DNA of 6,065 nucleotides from a bacterium. GTDB lineage: Bacteria; Gemmatimonadota; Gemmatimonadetes; Gemmatimonadales; Gemmatimonadaceae. Location: contig JAJZRK010000197.1 in the NCBI GenBank assembly GCA_021802745.1, positions 1 through 6,065 on the forward strand, given 5' to 3'. A program made the translations under genes and the position numbers. The notes below the pieces were generated by a model. The model had not been told where the DNA came from and ran no database searches. It worked only from the letters and a program-made list of their open reading frames with translations. Every line of letters begins with the position of its first letter. Within the stretch, counting starts at the first letter, position 1. Of this stretch, positions 5,037-6,065 are shown piece by piece.

Positions 5037-5806
5037 GCCGGGCGTTCGTCCAGCGCAGCGCGCAGTCCGGCGGCCAGGCGCACCGCGGCGTCCACCGACT
5101 CGTTGGCGGCGCGCACGATCGCGCTTCCCACCACGATGCCGTCGGCGTGGGCCCCGAGCGAACGCGCCTGCTCGGGACGGGAGACGCCGAAACCGACGCA
5201 GATTGGCAGGGTGCAGACAGAGCGCAGACGGCCGATCGTCTGCGGCAGGTCGGTGGGCAACTGGTCGCTGACCCCGGTGACGCCGAGGCGCGAAATCAGG
5301 TAAACAAACCCGCGCCCGTGCCGCGCGATCTCGGCCATCCGATCCACCGGCGTGGTCGGCGCGACGAGACGCACGAAATCCAGCGGCCCCTCGCCGAGCC
5401 AGGCCTCGCGCTCGGCATCGCTCCCCACCGGCAAGTCGGTCACGAGCACGCCGTGCACGCCCGCCGCGGCAGCCCGACGCAGGACGTCGTGGCCGGCCGC
5501 GATCAGCGGATTGAGATAGCTGAACAGCACCACGGGAATGCCAAGCTTCGCGCGGGCGACGAGTTCGAGCGCCCGGTCGAGCGAGACGCCGTGGGCGAGA
5601 GCCGTCTGCGAGCTGGCCTGGATGACCGGACCGTCGGCCATCGGATCGGAAAATGGGACGCCAACTTCGAGCACGTCGGCGCCGGCTCCCTCGAGCGCCT
5701 GCCAGAGCGCTACGCTCGAGTCGGGATCGGGGTGTCCAGCGGTGGCGTAACAGACGAGGGCGCGGCGGCCCGCCGCGCGCAGCGCGGTGAAGCGATCGGT
5801 AAGCAC
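5033..5806 (-). CDS. trpA: Tryptophan synthase alpha chain
   Basis: A 257-residue TIM-barrel protein that cleaves indole-3-glycerol phosphate to indole and glyceraldehyde 3-phosphate. Indole then passes to the beta chain TrpB for joining to serine, the last steps of tryptophan synthesis. Catalytic residues Glu47 (ADVLEVGVPFSDP) and Asp58 (MADGP) are present, as are Tyr169, the Thr177-Gly178 of the mobile loop (SRLGVTG) and the phosphate-binding Gly-Phe-Gly (205-207) and Gly227-Ser228. Compared with E. coli TrpA (268 residues) it is slightly short but complete. The GTG start at 5806 lies 6 bases after the stop of the upstream gene, in the same frame, with no visible ribosome site, so translation probably relies on reinitiation. 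TrpB, its usual neighbour, is not upstream; instead the gene sits between an HD-GYP-like tail and a yqeK-like gene. Confidence 0.97.
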   Translation of the reverse strand: MLTDRFTALRAAGRRALVCYATAGHPDPDSSVALWQALEGAGADVLEVGVPFSDPMADGPVIQASSQTALAHGVSLDRALELVARAKLGIPVVLFSYLNPLIAAGHDVLRRAAAAGVHGVLVTDLPVGSDAEREAWLGEGPLDFVRLVAPTTPVDRMAEIARHGRGFVYLISRLGVTGVSDQLPTDLPQTIGRLRSVCTLPICVGFGVSRPEQARSLGAHADGIVVGSAIVRAANESVDAAVRLAAGLRAALDERPA

Positions 5807-5812
5807 GACAGT

Positions 5813-6065
5813 TTAGACGAAGTAGTCGCCGACGCGAATGCCGTAGCGATCGGGATCGGCGGTCTTGATGATGGTGCGCCGGAACTCGCCAGTTTCGGCG
5901 CGGTCGGCGAGGTTCACGACGGTCCCCGGATACTGCACGTTTCCCATGTCGTCGCTGACAATACGCACCAGCGGGCGCGAGAGCAGTTCGCTGTCCGGAT
6001 TGGCCGCGTGGACGATGGCGAGCTCGAAGGTGTCGAGCACCACGAACGTCCCCACCGGGAGATCG
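5813..6065 (-). CDS. C-terminal end of a probable HD-GYP-type phosphohydrolase (5' part outside window)
   Basis: The last 83 codons or so of a gene entering from the right edge. Visible text begins DLPVGTFVVLDTFELAIVHA, continues with RPLVRIVSDDMGN and TVVNLADR, and ends DPDRYGIRVGDYFV. The pattern P-V-G-x-x-V-x-L...E-x-A-x-V...N-P...R-P-x-V-R-x-x-x-D...G...V-x-L is that of the small beta-rich tail after the HD-GYP domain in many cyclic-di-GMP phosphodiesterase-like proteins. The catalytic HD-GYP residues themselves are not in view, so this is a resemblance and not proof. An internal GTG at 6055 could look like a start, but the frame continues through the edge and the family motif begins before it (Leu-Pro). 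It ends 6 bases before trpA and should share its transcript. Confidence 0.55.
   Translation of the reverse strand, partial: DLPVGTFVVLDTFELAIVHAANPDSELLSRPLVRIVSDDMGNVQYPGTVVNLADRAETGEFRRTIIKTADPDRYGIRVGDYFV

Noticed and set aside
4491..5303. Plus-strand open frame opposite the yqeK-like gene and trpA
   Set aside because: Its composition follows from the opposite-strand codons; there is no promoter, ribosome site or family signature.
5771..5786. CCGCGC-GCA-GCGCGG inverted repeat early in trpA
   Set aside because: It falls in coding DNA where GC-rich codons readily create such repeats; no T-run or regulatory context is seen.

Overview
This window is compact, GC-rich bacterial DNA (about two-thirds G+C by eye) with nine protein genes. 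All are on ordinary gene spacing and mostly overlap by 4 bases. No RNA gene, insertion sequence, CRISPR array or phage gene is visible. The protein sequences, the heavy use of GTG and TTG starts and the Gly/Ala/Arg-rich style would fit Gemmatimonadota or a similar high-GC Gram-negative phylum. That placement is inference, and no marker in the window settles it. A secreted, probably outer-membrane protein supports a Gram-negative host.

Left block, minus strand, read 2007 to 1: a PTS EIIA-like regulatory protein, a VanZ-like membrane protein, and aspS (aspartyl-tRNA synthetase, cut by the left edge after about 397 residues). The three are chained by GTGA and TTGA stop/start overlaps, and each start has its own purine-rich ribosome site. 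They should be made from one transcript.

Centre, plus strand, 2114 to 4089: a divergent 106-base spacer, then a signal-peptide protein of unknown function, joined by an ATGA overlap to rlmN (23S rRNA A2503 / tRNA A37 methyltransferase). The first gene sits right under a near-consensus promoter whose expected start site is the A of its ATG, which suggests a leaderless mRNA.

Right block, minus strand, read 6065 to 4018: the C-terminal end of a probable HD-GYP-type phosphohydrolase, trpA (tryptophan synthase alpha chain), a YqeK-type HD hydrolase, and a membrane-anchored LytR_C domain protein. The last of these collides tail to tail with rlmN and shares 72 coding bases with it.

Most of the content is core housekeeping: translation (AspRS, RlmN), tryptophan synthesis and nucleotide turnover. 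I found no convincing new multi-gene system. The points most worth a second look are the leaderless-type promoter, the two-strand coding overlap, the YqeK homologue lacking one usual metal-binding His, the coupling of a PTS regulator to aspS, and the coupling of an envelope protein to rlmN.
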